Part shown: one piece after another, positions 17,018 through 24,037 of the stretch
Layout: each line of letters starts with the position of its first letter
Position numbering within the stretch: position 1 is the first letter of the stretch
Translations under genes and position numbers: made by a program
From: Rhizobium sp. RM
GTDB lineage: Bacteria; Pseudomonadota; Alphaproteobacteria; Rhizobiales; Rhizobiaceae
Assembly (NCBI RefSeq): GCF_013390595.1
Contig: NZ_JACAWV010000022.1
Span: 682,001-746,000 of the forward strand
Length of the DNA stretch: 64,000 nucleotides
Direction: 5' to 3'
Notes under the pieces: model-generated
What the model was told of the DNA's origin: nothing
The model's input: the letters and a program-made list of their open reading frames with translations, nothing else
Database searches by the model: none

Positions 17018-17131
17018 ATGGCTTATGACTGGGGTGGAGGCCGTACGCGCCGTCTTCGCTGGATGAAGCTCGGTTGCGTCGGAAGCTCGCTTGTCCTCGT
17101 TACCCTGCTGGTGATGTTCTTTCTCCATTAG
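17018..17131 (+). CDS. Putative 37-residue membrane peptide
   Basis: A short frame encoding 37 residues: a Gly/Arg-rich cytoplasmic head (MAYDWGGGRTRRLRWMK) and one hydrophobic helix (about residues 18-36). GAAAGG lies about 11 bases before the ATG. The positive-inside charge distribution fits a single-span membrane peptide. I recognise no family. The layout is too orderly to be chance, but only conservation or expression data could settle it. Confidence 0.5.
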   Translation: MAYDWGGGRTRRLRWMKLGCVGSSLVLVTLLVMFFLH

Positions 17132-17229
17132 GACACGCCAACTGGATTTTTTGACACTGACCGGCGGTACGAGATGGGCCTTAAACCCATATCATGCCGC
17201 CGGTTTCATTTGGGCGACACATGTGTGGC

Positions 17230-17598
17230 TCAGGGTTTGATCGCTGTGCAATGCACCGGCTTTTTCATCTCGGCATCCGCCATCAGATCGTAAAGATCGG
17301 CTTCATCGCCCTTTGACCACCAGACATAGACACCGCCCTGATATTTCGCACCCGAAGCAGCCATGACGCTCGAGGCGACAATGATTCTGTCTGCAAATGC
17401 GATTCGCACGAGACTGATATTTCCGGCATTCAGATAGGTCGCCCCCACCTTTTCCTGCCCACACTGATAAGCCGATTCTGTTTTTTCAACGCTCGTCGTT
17501 TCGGGCAACGGAATAATAATGTCCTCCGCCATCACGCTGGTGACAACGAGTGGAGACAGCATTGTCGTGATGAGAGCAATTGCAGCGGATCTTTTCAT
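17230..17598 (-). CDS. MliC-family periplasmic protein (lysozyme-inhibitor-like)
   Basis: A 122-residue exported protein. Residues 1-24 form a signal peptide (MKRSAAIALITTMLSPLVV, cleavage after VMA). The mature part has the MliC pattern: YQCG near its start, a SGAKYQGG loop and a final cysteine (VHC) that can pair with the first. MliC proteins block C-type lysozymes. The ATG at 17598 is chosen over an upstream start because it opens the signal peptide and follows AAGGAC. It has no obvious operon partners. Confidence 0.75.
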   Translation of the reverse strand: MKRSAAIALITTMLSPLVVTSVMAEDIIIPLPETTSVEKTESAYQCGQEKVGATYLNAGNISLVRIAFADRIIVASSVMAASGAKYQGGVYVWWSKGDEADLYDLMADAEMKKPVHCTAIKP

Positions 17599-17665
17599 GA
17601 CATGTCCTTCCCTTACCTGCGCACATAAACGCATCGCATAAGGGCAGGAATCAGGCGGACTGGCA

Positions 17666-17767
17666 TCAGGTGAACAGCCAGTACCCGCCACCCAGAATGA
17701 AAGCCCACATCACCAGGGAAATGGCCAGCACGACGAGATAATTTCTAAGTCGCTTTGTCATTCGCAT
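17666..17767 (-). CDS. Putative 33-residue membrane peptide
   Basis: A short minus-strand frame encoding 33 residues: a basic head (MRMTKRLRNY) and one strongly hydrophobic helix ending in LGGGYWLFT. A second ATG six bases in would give 31 residues. The ribosome-binding site is weak. It lies 67 bases upstream of the MliC gene in the same direction and may share its transcript. No family recognised; the helix and positive-inside charge are the main support. Confidence 0.45.
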   Translation of the reverse strand: MRMTKRLRNYLVVLAISLVMWAFILGGGYWLFT

Positions 17768-18087
17768 CCATTCGCTCGGCAGCGCGCAACACGTGCGATA
17801 TGCCGCCTGGCTGGTGAAAGCGGCACTGCCGCCCATTCAAGTCCTGTATCAAGAGGGAAAAAAGCAAACTATTCGTATATTTTACCCGATGGAATGCGCA
17901 GTTGCACCCCTCTGAGCAAGGAAATGCACAGCGATGCAGTCGACTAAAAGACCAACAGGATTTGAAAAGTCGGGTTACCTCACCTTGATCCCGAGGCGCG
18001 TAGAGCACGGCAAGGTCGCGTCGCGCGCTAGACTCCCGGCATGAGAGCAGACATCTTCCCGCCATTGAAAATGGGAAGACATATTTC
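17768..18087. other. Gene-free region before the small lipoprotein gene
   Basis: This 320-base stretch has an AT-rich patch around 17858-17886 and otherwise no repeat, hairpin or reading frame I would support. It should hold the promoters of the flanking divergent genes. Confidence 0.5.
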
Positions 18088-18417
18088 ATGAAAATCAATA
18101 GCTTTATCGCTTTATTCTCATCTGCATTCATCCTTCTGGGATGCGCAACAGACGCAGACTACAATCGATTTCAGGAAGTGATGCACGGAAGCCCTGCGGC
18201 AAAGCAAGATGTCATTAACATGTGCTACAAAAATACGAGCCGGGCCTCGCAAAGCGAAGCCGTGCGCATGGCTAAAATCATGAATGTCAGCCCTAACAGC
18301 AACGTGCCCCGGACATTCTGCACGCGTGTACTTAATGCTTATGCCAGCAAACGCATAACACACCGTGACATCCGTGACGAAACCCCCGCTTTCATCCGCG
18401 TTATCCAAGGGCGGTGA
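18088..18417 (+). CDS. Small putative lipoprotein
   Basis: A 109-residue protein with a lipoprotein signal peptide: MKINSFIALFSSAFILLGC with the lipobox LLGC and lipidated Cys19. The mature part has two further cysteines that could form a disulphide. It is likely anchored to the outer or inner membrane on the periplasmic side. I recognise no named family; the gene stands alone. Confidence 0.7.
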   Translation: MKINSFIALFSSAFILLGCATDADYNRFQEVMHGSPAAKQDVINMCYKNTSRASQSEAVRMAKIMNVSPNSNVPRTFCTRVLNAYASKRITHRDIRDETPAFIRVIQGR

Positions 18418-18593
18418 CATCCGGCCGCATGCTGCAGCGAACCCGAATCTACTACTGGCGGGCAAATCATTACGATTTCCGGCCAGTCTGCCATGCAAAA
18501 CACGAAGTTTGTGCGCGGAAATAACAGCAAGGCGAATCGCAATACCGGAGCTATGGATGCTCTACGCGAGAGTTATGCAAACTGTGAGATGAT

Positions 18594-18667
18594 TGGAGCG
18601 GGTAGCGGGAATCGAACCCGCGTATTCAGCTTGGAAGGCTGCTGCTCTACCATTGAGCTATACCCGC
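18594..18667 (-). tRNA. tRNA-Gly (TCC anticodon)
   Basis: A 74-base cloverleaf on the minus strand, from GCGGGTATAGCTCAA to an encoded 3' CCA. The anticodon loop CTTCCAA gives anticodon TCC, reading GGA/GGG. The T stem (CGGGTTCGATTCCCG) pairs. It is followed 25 bases upstream in transcription by tRNA-Tyr. Confidence 0.96.
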
Positions 18668-18692
18668 GGTGGTGATTTCGATCCGTGCAGAA

Positions 18693-18777
18693 TGGTGGAG
18701 GGAGTTGGATTTGAACCAACGTAGGCTGAGCCAACGGATTTACAGTCCGTCCCCTTTAACCACTCGGGCATCCCTCC
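18693..18777 (-). tRNA. tRNA-Tyr (GTA anticodon)
   Basis: An 85-base class II tRNA on the minus strand, with a long variable arm, from GGAGGGATGCCCGAGTGG to an encoded CCA. The anticodon loop CTGTAAA gives GTA. Probably co-transcribed with tRNA-Gly. Confidence 0.96.
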
Positions 18778-19020
18778 AGTATTCTGCGAGGATCAAGCGA
18801 CCAAGCTTTGTCCAGATGTCCGTTCGGCGCTGCGCCGTTCGTCGTCTGTGGGGGCGTATATGACGGCCTCGTTCGCTTCTGTCAACACGGTGTCATACGA
18901 ATTTTTTCGAAAAATTTCGTGCGCCTTCAAAGCCCTGTGGATAGTTTGTCGTGACCGGAGATAATTAGGCCCGACGTTGTAAGGGCTGGTGCGGGACACA
19001 CGCCGGAGATATAAGGCGAC

Positions 19021-19908
19021 ATGAGCAACGACGCACCCAAAGACAAATCCACCCGCGATACGCACTACGCCAACCTTCGCCGCGCCGTGCGCGATGCAAA
19101 GCGTGAGCGTGGCGAAATCCCGACCCCTCCCCAACAGAAGCGCAAGCATAAAGGCGCGGATGACTGGAAGCCGCCGCAACTCGCAGCGGATCAGGTCTAT
19201 CTTTATGGACTGCATACGGTGCGTGCCGCCCTTTCCAATAAAGAGCGGCAGATCATCAAGCTGTCGGTCACGCAGAACGCTTTTGCCCGTCTCGACATCG
19301 GCGAAGCGGAAGGTCAGTCCTTTCCAGTCGAGTTCGTTTCCCCCCAGGATATCGACAAGGTGCTTGGCCCCGAAGCAATCCACCAAGGTGTGATGCTGGA
19401 AACCAAGCCCCTGCCGGTAAAAAGACTGGGTGCGCTGAAAGACAGCCCCTTGATCCTCGTTCTGGATCAGGTCACCGATCCGCACAATGTCGGCGCCATC
19501 ATGCGCTCGGCCGTCGCATTCAATGCTGGCGCGCTGATCACCACGATGCGCCACAGCCCGACCGAATCCGGCGTGCTGGCGAAATCGGCGTCCGGCGCAC
19601 TGGAACTCATTCCCTATATCCAGATCACCAATCTCGCCGACGCGCTGGGTGAACTGCACAAGCTGGGTTTCACATCCATCGGACTGGATTCGGAAGGCCC
19701 TGCCCCGATCGAGCAGACATTCAGTGGTGACAAGATTGCCCTGGTGCTTGGCGCCGAAGGCAAGGGTCTGCGCCAGAAGACGCGCGAAACCGTTTCGGCA
19801 CTGGCACGTCTCGACATGCCGGGCGAAATCAAATCGCTGAACGTTTCGAATGCGGCGGCGATCGCCCTCTACGCAACACAGCAATTCCTGGGAAAAGCCT
19901 CGTCGTAA
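19021..19908 (+). CDS. rlmB: 23S rRNA (guanosine-2'-O-)-methyltransferase RlmB
   Basis: SPOUT-family 2'-O-methyltransferase, 295 residues, likely acting on G2251 of 23S rRNA with SAM. A basic N-terminal tail (residues 1-55) precedes the substrate-binding domain (YLYGLHTVRAAL). The three knot motifs are present: DQVTDPHNVGAIMRSA, LVLGAEGKGLR and LNVSNAAAIALY. It starts a plus-strand group with the thioesterase and a membrane protein. Confidence 0.9.
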   Translation: MSNDAPKDKSTRDTHYANLRRAVRDAKRERGEIPTPPQQKRKHKGADDWKPPQLAADQVYLYGLHTVRAALSNKERQIIKLSVTQNAFARLDIGEAEGQSFPVEFVSPQDIDKVLGPEAIHQGVMLETKPLPVKRLGALKDSPLILVLDQVTDPHNVGAIMRSAVAFNAGALITTMRHSPTESGVLAKSASGALELIPYIQITNLADALGELHKLGFTSIGLDSEGPAPIEQTFSGDKIALVLGAEGKGLRQKTRETVSALARLDMPGEIKSLNVSNAAAIALYATQQFLGKASS

Positions 19909-19983
19909 GGCACGTCTTTCTTGCGAAAAAATAAGGCGCGACGCATGCTGCGCCTTATTTGCACGCATGGAGACCAGGATACG

Positions 19984-20373
19984 ATGCCCGATATGATCAA
20001 ACCGACCGGCGAACTGACGCTTAGAACGCTCGCCATGCCCGCAGACGCAAATCCGGCGGGCGACATTTTCGGTGGCTGGGTCATGTCGCAGATGGACTTG
20101 GCCAGCGGCATCCGCGCCGCCGAACGTGCTCGCTGTCGCGTCGTGACGGCAGCGGTAAAGGAAATGGCCTTCGAACTGCCGGTCAAGATCGGTGACACGC
20201 TGTCCATCTACACAGAGATCGTTCGCGTCGGCCGGACTTCCATCACCCTTTCCGTGGAAGCATGGGCGCAGCGCTCACGCTTCGACAAGCTGGAAAAGGT
20301 CACCGCCGGAACCTTCATCATGGTGGCGATGGACGAAGAAGGTAAGCCCACCCCCATTCCACCTGCGGAGTAA
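19984..20373 (+). CDS. Acyl-CoA thioesterase (YciA/hotdog family)
   Basis: A 129-residue hotdog-fold thioesterase hydrolysing acyl-CoA. The family motif PAGDIFGGWVMSQMDLASGI contains the catalytic aspartate (DIFGGW). The ATG at 19984 follows GGAG by about eleven bases; another ATG lies three codons later. It precedes the next gene by only four bases, so they are probably co-transcribed. Confidence 0.88.
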   Translation: MPDMIKPTGELTLRTLAMPADANPAGDIFGGWVMSQMDLASGIRAAERARCRVVTAAVKEMAFELPVKIGDTLSIYTEIVRVGRTSITLSVEAWAQRSRFDKLEKVTAGTFIMVAMDEEGKPTPIPPAE

Positions 20374-20377
20374 GACC

Positions 20378-20971
20378 ATGGAGGCCGCCGTCAATGCTGC
20401 GGAAGCTTATTCGCACATTCGTGCCGTCATGGGCATGGTCGTCGGCCTCAGTCTCGCCCGCCTTCTGACTGGTCTCGCCGGTTTCGTACAGCATCCGAAG
20501 AAGGAACGTATCTATCTCGTCCATCTTGGCTGGGTGGCGTTTCTGTTTCTCATGCTCGTGCATTTCTGGTGGTGGGAACACCGCCTGGCGGCATCCGGCC
20601 ACGTGCTGGGCTTCGGAGCATTCCTTTTTCTCATCCTGTTCTGCTCGCTGTTTTATTTTCTCTGCGTGCTCCTATTCCCGACGGAAATGAAGGAATACAC
20701 CGGATACGAAGATTATTTCTTCTCGCGCAAAGGCTGGTTTTTTGCGTTTCTGGCCGCGCTCTTCGTCACCGATATTGCCGACACGCTGCTGAAAGGCCGC
20801 GATTATTTCGCCGCTCTTGGTCTGGAATATATCCTCCGCAACATCGTGTTCGTGGCTTTGTTCACGACAGCGGCTTTCGTTGCCAATCGCCGCTTCCACC
20901 AGGGCCTCGTCGCCTTCGCACTGATCTATCAAGTCGTCTGGATTTTCCGCACTTACGACCTGCTGACCTGA
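20378..20971 (+). CDS. Hypothetical integral membrane protein
   Basis: A 197-residue protein with about six hydrophobic segments, aromatic-rich (HFWWWEHR in the third). I recognise no named family. The ATG at 20378 is four bases after the thioesterase stop. The protein lacks charged catalytic motifs, so no function is assigned. Confidence 0.75.
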   Translation: MEAAVNAAEAYSHIRAVMGMVVGLSLARLLTGLAGFVQHPKKERIYLVHLGWVAFLFLMLVHFWWWEHRLAASGHVLGFGAFLFLILFCSLFYFLCVLLFPTEMKEYTGYEDYFFSRKGWFFAFLAALFVTDIADTLLKGRDYFAALGLEYILRNIVFVALFTTAAFVANRRFHQGLVAFALIYQVVWIFRTYDLLT

Positions 20972-20978
20972 GCAGTCG

Positions 20979-21392
20979 TCAGAAATTATGGCCCGGCAGG
21001 GCCGCGGCCTGTTTCACCCAGTCCGCGAGCTGGGCTTCATCCAGAATATCGTCCTCGTAGATATTGAAGTATCGCACATTGGCCTGTTTCGAGGCCACCG
21101 GTGGAACGGGCATCAGCGCACTTCCTCGCATGAAAGCAAGCTGAACGTATTTTTTGTAGCAGTACATCGAGCAGAACCAGCCATCCTCTTTACCGTAAAG
21201 CGGCGTATTCCATTTCACGGCTTTTCGGACAGCCGGAAACACGTCCTCCACGATCCGGTCGACACGGCGGCCAATCCCGGATTTCCAGCCCGGCATCGCA
21301 GCAATGTAAGCCTGAACCGGCTCGTTGCCATGGCCCAAAGGGATCTGCGGGTTGCCGCTGGAGAGCAGCTTCGGTTGGCTTTTCTCGATCAT
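20979..21392 (-). CDS. DUF1801 domain protein
   Basis: A 137-residue protein of the DUF1801 (YdhG/YjbR-like) fold. The pattern VFPAVRKAVKWNTPLYGKEDGWFCSMY, with tryptophan and tyrosine near a turn, is typical. The biochemical role of the family is not established. It is convergent with the upstream membrane protein gene, and the window contains another DUF1801 gene at 28022-28441. Confidence 0.8.
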   Translation of the reverse strand: MIEKSQPKLLSSGNPQIPLGHGNEPVQAYIAAMPGWKSGIGRRVDRIVEDVFPAVRKAVKWNTPLYGKEDGWFCSMYCYKKYVQLAFMRGSALMPVPPVASKQANVRYFNIYEDDILDEAQLADWVKQAAALPGHNF

Positions 21393-21507
21393 GGGCACCC
21401 TTATAGCACGAATGCAGGGTGCCGACGATTGCGCCGCTTTGCGCCGGCATCCCGGTAGCACCTTTGTCGCAGTGACATCGGAAGAAGAATATGGCACCTC
21501 ACAAGCC

Positions 21508-21912
21508 ATGAGGTTTATTCGCAAGATCATGCAGGATCGCAGTTCGGCTGGCGCCATCGCCACGCTGGCGCTTTTGCTGTTCTTGTTGCAAGGCCTTGTA
21601 AATGGCGCTGCTAACGGCAGCATGGCGGCAGCGGCCCTCGCAGCGGGCGACGTTATCTGCTCCACCCATTCGCCTGATGGTGCGACTGGCAAGGAAAATC
21701 CAGCCTCCAAACTGGCCAACAATTGCTGCGGCGCGCTTTGCCGCCTTGCTTCCCTCTCTACGGCCGCCCTTCCCGTCACCCCTGATGACCTGCCCGCCGA
21801 CATTATCCCGAAGGTGCAGATCGCCGTCCTGCCAGCCGACGCGGCCCTGCCGCCCTCTCCGCCCAACAGGGATTCGCGAGCCCGCGCCCCACCCCTTTCT
21901 CTGCATATCTGA
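21508..21912 (+). CDS. DUF2946 family protein
   Basis: A 134-residue protein with one hydrophobic segment near the N-terminus (IATLALLLFLLQGLV), a cysteine-containing middle (NNCCGALC) and a low-complexity Pro/Ala tail. It resembles the DUF2946 family, often found beside metal-uptake genes. The start is uncertain: the ATG at 21508 has no clear ribosome-binding site and another is at 21529. It precedes the PepSY gene by 56 bases and may form a unit with it. Confidence 0.6.
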   Translation: MRFIRKIMQDRSSAGAIATLALLLFLLQGLVNGAANGSMAAAALAAGDVICSTHSPDGATGKENPASKLANNCCGALCRLASLSTAALPVTPDDLPADIIPKVQIAVLPADAALPPSPPNRDSRARAPPLSLHI

Positions 21913-21968
21913 CGCATGAACCATCCGGCCGGGAAAGGCCGGACTATCCTTATCTTGCGGAGACACCC

Positions 21969-23387
21969 ATGTCCGTCACCACTTCTGTCGAAGGGGAGCG
22001 CCCGCGTGCGCAATCTTCGTCTACCAGCCTTTACCGCGCCGTCTGGCGCTGGCACTTCTATGCCGGTCTTTTCGTCCTGCCATTCATGGTAACGCTTGCC
22101 GTCACCGGCGCGCTTTATCTGTTCAAGGATGAACTGGACAACATCATCCACGCCGATATCAAGCGTGTCGAAGCAGTACAAAACGCTCCGAGAGCGCTTC
22201 CGTCCGAGATCATCGCCGCCGCACTTGCATCTGTTCCCGGCACGGCAGTCAAATACACCACGCCAATCGATCCAGCCGCCTCGGCAGAGATCACCGTTAA
22301 CACGACGGATGGCAGGCGCGCCGTTTATGTCGATCCTTATACACGCGAGGCTCTCGGCTCGCTTCCGGATCGCGGTACCGTCATGTGGACGATCCGTTAT
22401 CTGCACAGCCTGAAATATTTCGGCACCTATGCACGTTACCTCATCGAGATCGCGGCGGGCTGGTCCATACTGCTGGTCGCAACCGGCATCTATCTCTGGT
22501 GGCCGCGCAAACAGACCGGTGGCGTGCTGTCTGTGCGCGGCACGCCAACGAAGCGCGTCTTCTGGCGCGACACGCATGCCGTCACCGGAATTTTCGCTGG
22601 TATCTTCATCGTTTTTCTCGCCCTTACCGGCATGCCCTGGTCGGGTGTCTGGGGCGGCAAGGTCAACGAATGGGCCAATGGCAACAACTTCGGATATCCC
22701 TCCGGCGTGCGTATCAACATCCCCATGTCCACCCAGAAACTGGATGAGATTTCCAAAACGTCCTGGTCACTGGAGCAGGCCAGAATTCCGATCTCGCAAG
22801 GGCATGACCACGGTCAGCACGGCGCAGAAGACATGACGCGGCACAGCGCTGAAAGCGTCCTGCCTGCTACCTCTATCGGCGTTGATCAGGCCGTTGCCCG
22901 CTTCGATCAGCTCGGGCTTTTACCGGGTTATGTGGTCGCACTGCCGACAACACCGCGAGGCGTCTATAGCGGTTCTGTTTATCCTGACGACCTTCAGAAA
23001 CAGCGTGTCGTCCATCTCGATCAATATAGCGGCGAGCCATTGATCGACATGAGCTACGCCGACTACGGACCGCTCGGCAAGGCGCTGGAATTCGGCATCA
23101 ACACGCATATGGGACAGCAATTTGGCCTTACAAACCAGATCGTGCTGACCCTGGCCTGCCTCGGCATCATCTTGCTCGCCACCTCCGGCGGCATCATGTG
23201 GTGGAAACGTCGCCCAACGGGCTCTCTCGGTGTTCCACCCATGCCGCAAGACAGACGCGTGCTCTGTGGGCTCATTGCCATCCTTGCCATGGGAGGCATC
23301 GTCTTCCCATTGGTCGGAATGAGCCTGCTTGTCATGTTGCTGCTCGATCTCTTGATGCAGTCACGCCAGAAGCGCCGTGGCGTCTAA
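21969..23387 (+). CDS. PepSY-domain membrane protein (PiuB-like, iron-regulated type)
   Basis: A 472-residue PepSY transmembrane protein. It opens with LYRAVWRWHFYAGLFVLPFMV, typical of the family, and has four main membrane segments (about residues 35-57, 155-176, 200-225 and 390-410) and a C-terminal pair. A His-rich stretch near residue 280 (HDHGQHG) could bind metal. Such proteins accompany siderophore or haem uptake, and some act as ferric-siderophore reductases. No TonB receptor is seen in this window. Probably co-transcribed with the DUF2946 gene. Confidence 0.83.
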   Translation: MSVTTSVEGERPRAQSSSTSLYRAVWRWHFYAGLFVLPFMVTLAVTGALYLFKDELDNIIHADIKRVEAVQNAPRALPSEIIAAALASVPGTAVKYTTPIDPAASAEITVNTTDGRRAVYVDPYTREALGSLPDRGTVMWTIRYLHSLKYFGTYARYLIEIAAGWSILLVATGIYLWWPRKQTGGVLSVRGTPTKRVFWRDTHAVTGIFAGIFIVFLALTGMPWSGVWGGKVNEWANGNNFGYPSGVRINIPMSTQKLDEISKTSWSLEQARIPISQGHDHGQHGAEDMTRHSAESVLPATSIGVDQAVARFDQLGLLPGYVVALPTTPRGVYSGSVYPDDLQKQRVVHLDQYSGEPLIDMSYADYGPLGKALEFGINTHMGQQFGLTNQIVLTLACLGIILLATSGGIMWWKRRPTGSLGVPPMPQDRRVLCGLIAILAMGGIVFPLVGMSLLVMLLLDLLMQSRQKRRGV

Positions 23388-23437
23388 AAACATCTGATAA
23401 CTGTGGCCGGGAGCAATCCCGGCCGTCGCTTCGACCA

Positions 23438-23788
23438 TCAGGATCTGAAGATGAACGACGCACCCAGCGCAATGAGTGCAAAACCGATGACATGATTGAT
23501 GGTGATGCTTTCCTTCAGCCAGAAAACCGAAAACAGCGCGAACACCGCCAGCGTAATGACTTCCTGAATGGTCTTGAGCTGCGCCGTCGAATAGACCTCC
23601 GATCCCAGCCTGTTGGCCGGTACTGCAAGGCAATATTCGAAGAAAGCGATACCCCAGCTCGCCAGAATGGCCAGAAACAGGGCGCTGCCCTTGTGCTTGA
23701 GGTGCCCGTACCAGGCAAAGGTCATGAAAACATTGGAGGCAACGAGCATCAGGACAGGCCAGATGTGAGCAGGGCTGATTGCGGGCAT
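23438..23788 (-). CDS. DMT-superfamily membrane protein (DUF486)
   Basis: A 116-residue protein with four hydrophobic segments, matching the small DMT-like DUF486 family (SNVFMTFAWYGHLKHK and YSTAQLKTIQEVITL). The ATG follows AAGGA. The substrate is unknown. It is transcribed away from uvrB, with a 249-base intergenic region between them. Confidence 0.83.
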   Translation of the reverse strand: MPAISPAHIWPVLMLVASNVFMTFAWYGHLKHKGSALFLAILASWGIAFFEYCLAVPANRLGSEVYSTAQLKTIQEVITLAVFALFSVFWLKESITINHVIGFALIALGASFIFRS

Positions 23789-23826
23789 GACAAATCCTTG
23801 GGAAACGAAGATAGAAAACGGCTTAG

Positions 23827-23885
23827 AGCATCGGACCGAAAAGTGTAACGCCGATTTCCGAAAATCCCGGCGTTGCAGCCAAAAA
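23827..23885. repeat. Possible dispersed intergenic palindrome (REP-like)
   Basis: Between the DMT gene and uvrB, AACGCCG (23847-23853) pairs with CGGCGTT (23868-23874) with an inner ATTT/AAAT stem and a two-base bulge. The flanking GAGCATCGGACCGAAAAGTG resembles intergenic repeats I know from rhizobial genomes. Only one copy is in this window, so the repeat status cannot be shown here. Confidence 0.35.
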
Positions 23886-24037
23886 TTTCGAGCGACTGCG
23901 AATGCTGAGCGCAGTTTTCGGCAAGCAGAAACGAAGATCCAGCCATTCGGTTCCCAGGCAGACGACGTTTCCCTTTTGTACTCATTTTTTCATCGTCGCC
24001 CCTTCCTTTCTCCGCTGACTCCCTCCATATTCTCGCC

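Noticed and set aside
21969-23387. PepSY protein as part of a haem or copper operon
   Set aside because: No receptor, TonB or metal ATPase lies next to it in this window; only the DUF2946 gene does. Context is too thin.
23967-23981. LexA-type box GTTT-N7-GTAC upstream of uvrB
   Set aside because: The alphaproteobacterial consensus is GTTC-N7-GTTC; this site has two mismatches and could occur by chance. Not called as a site.
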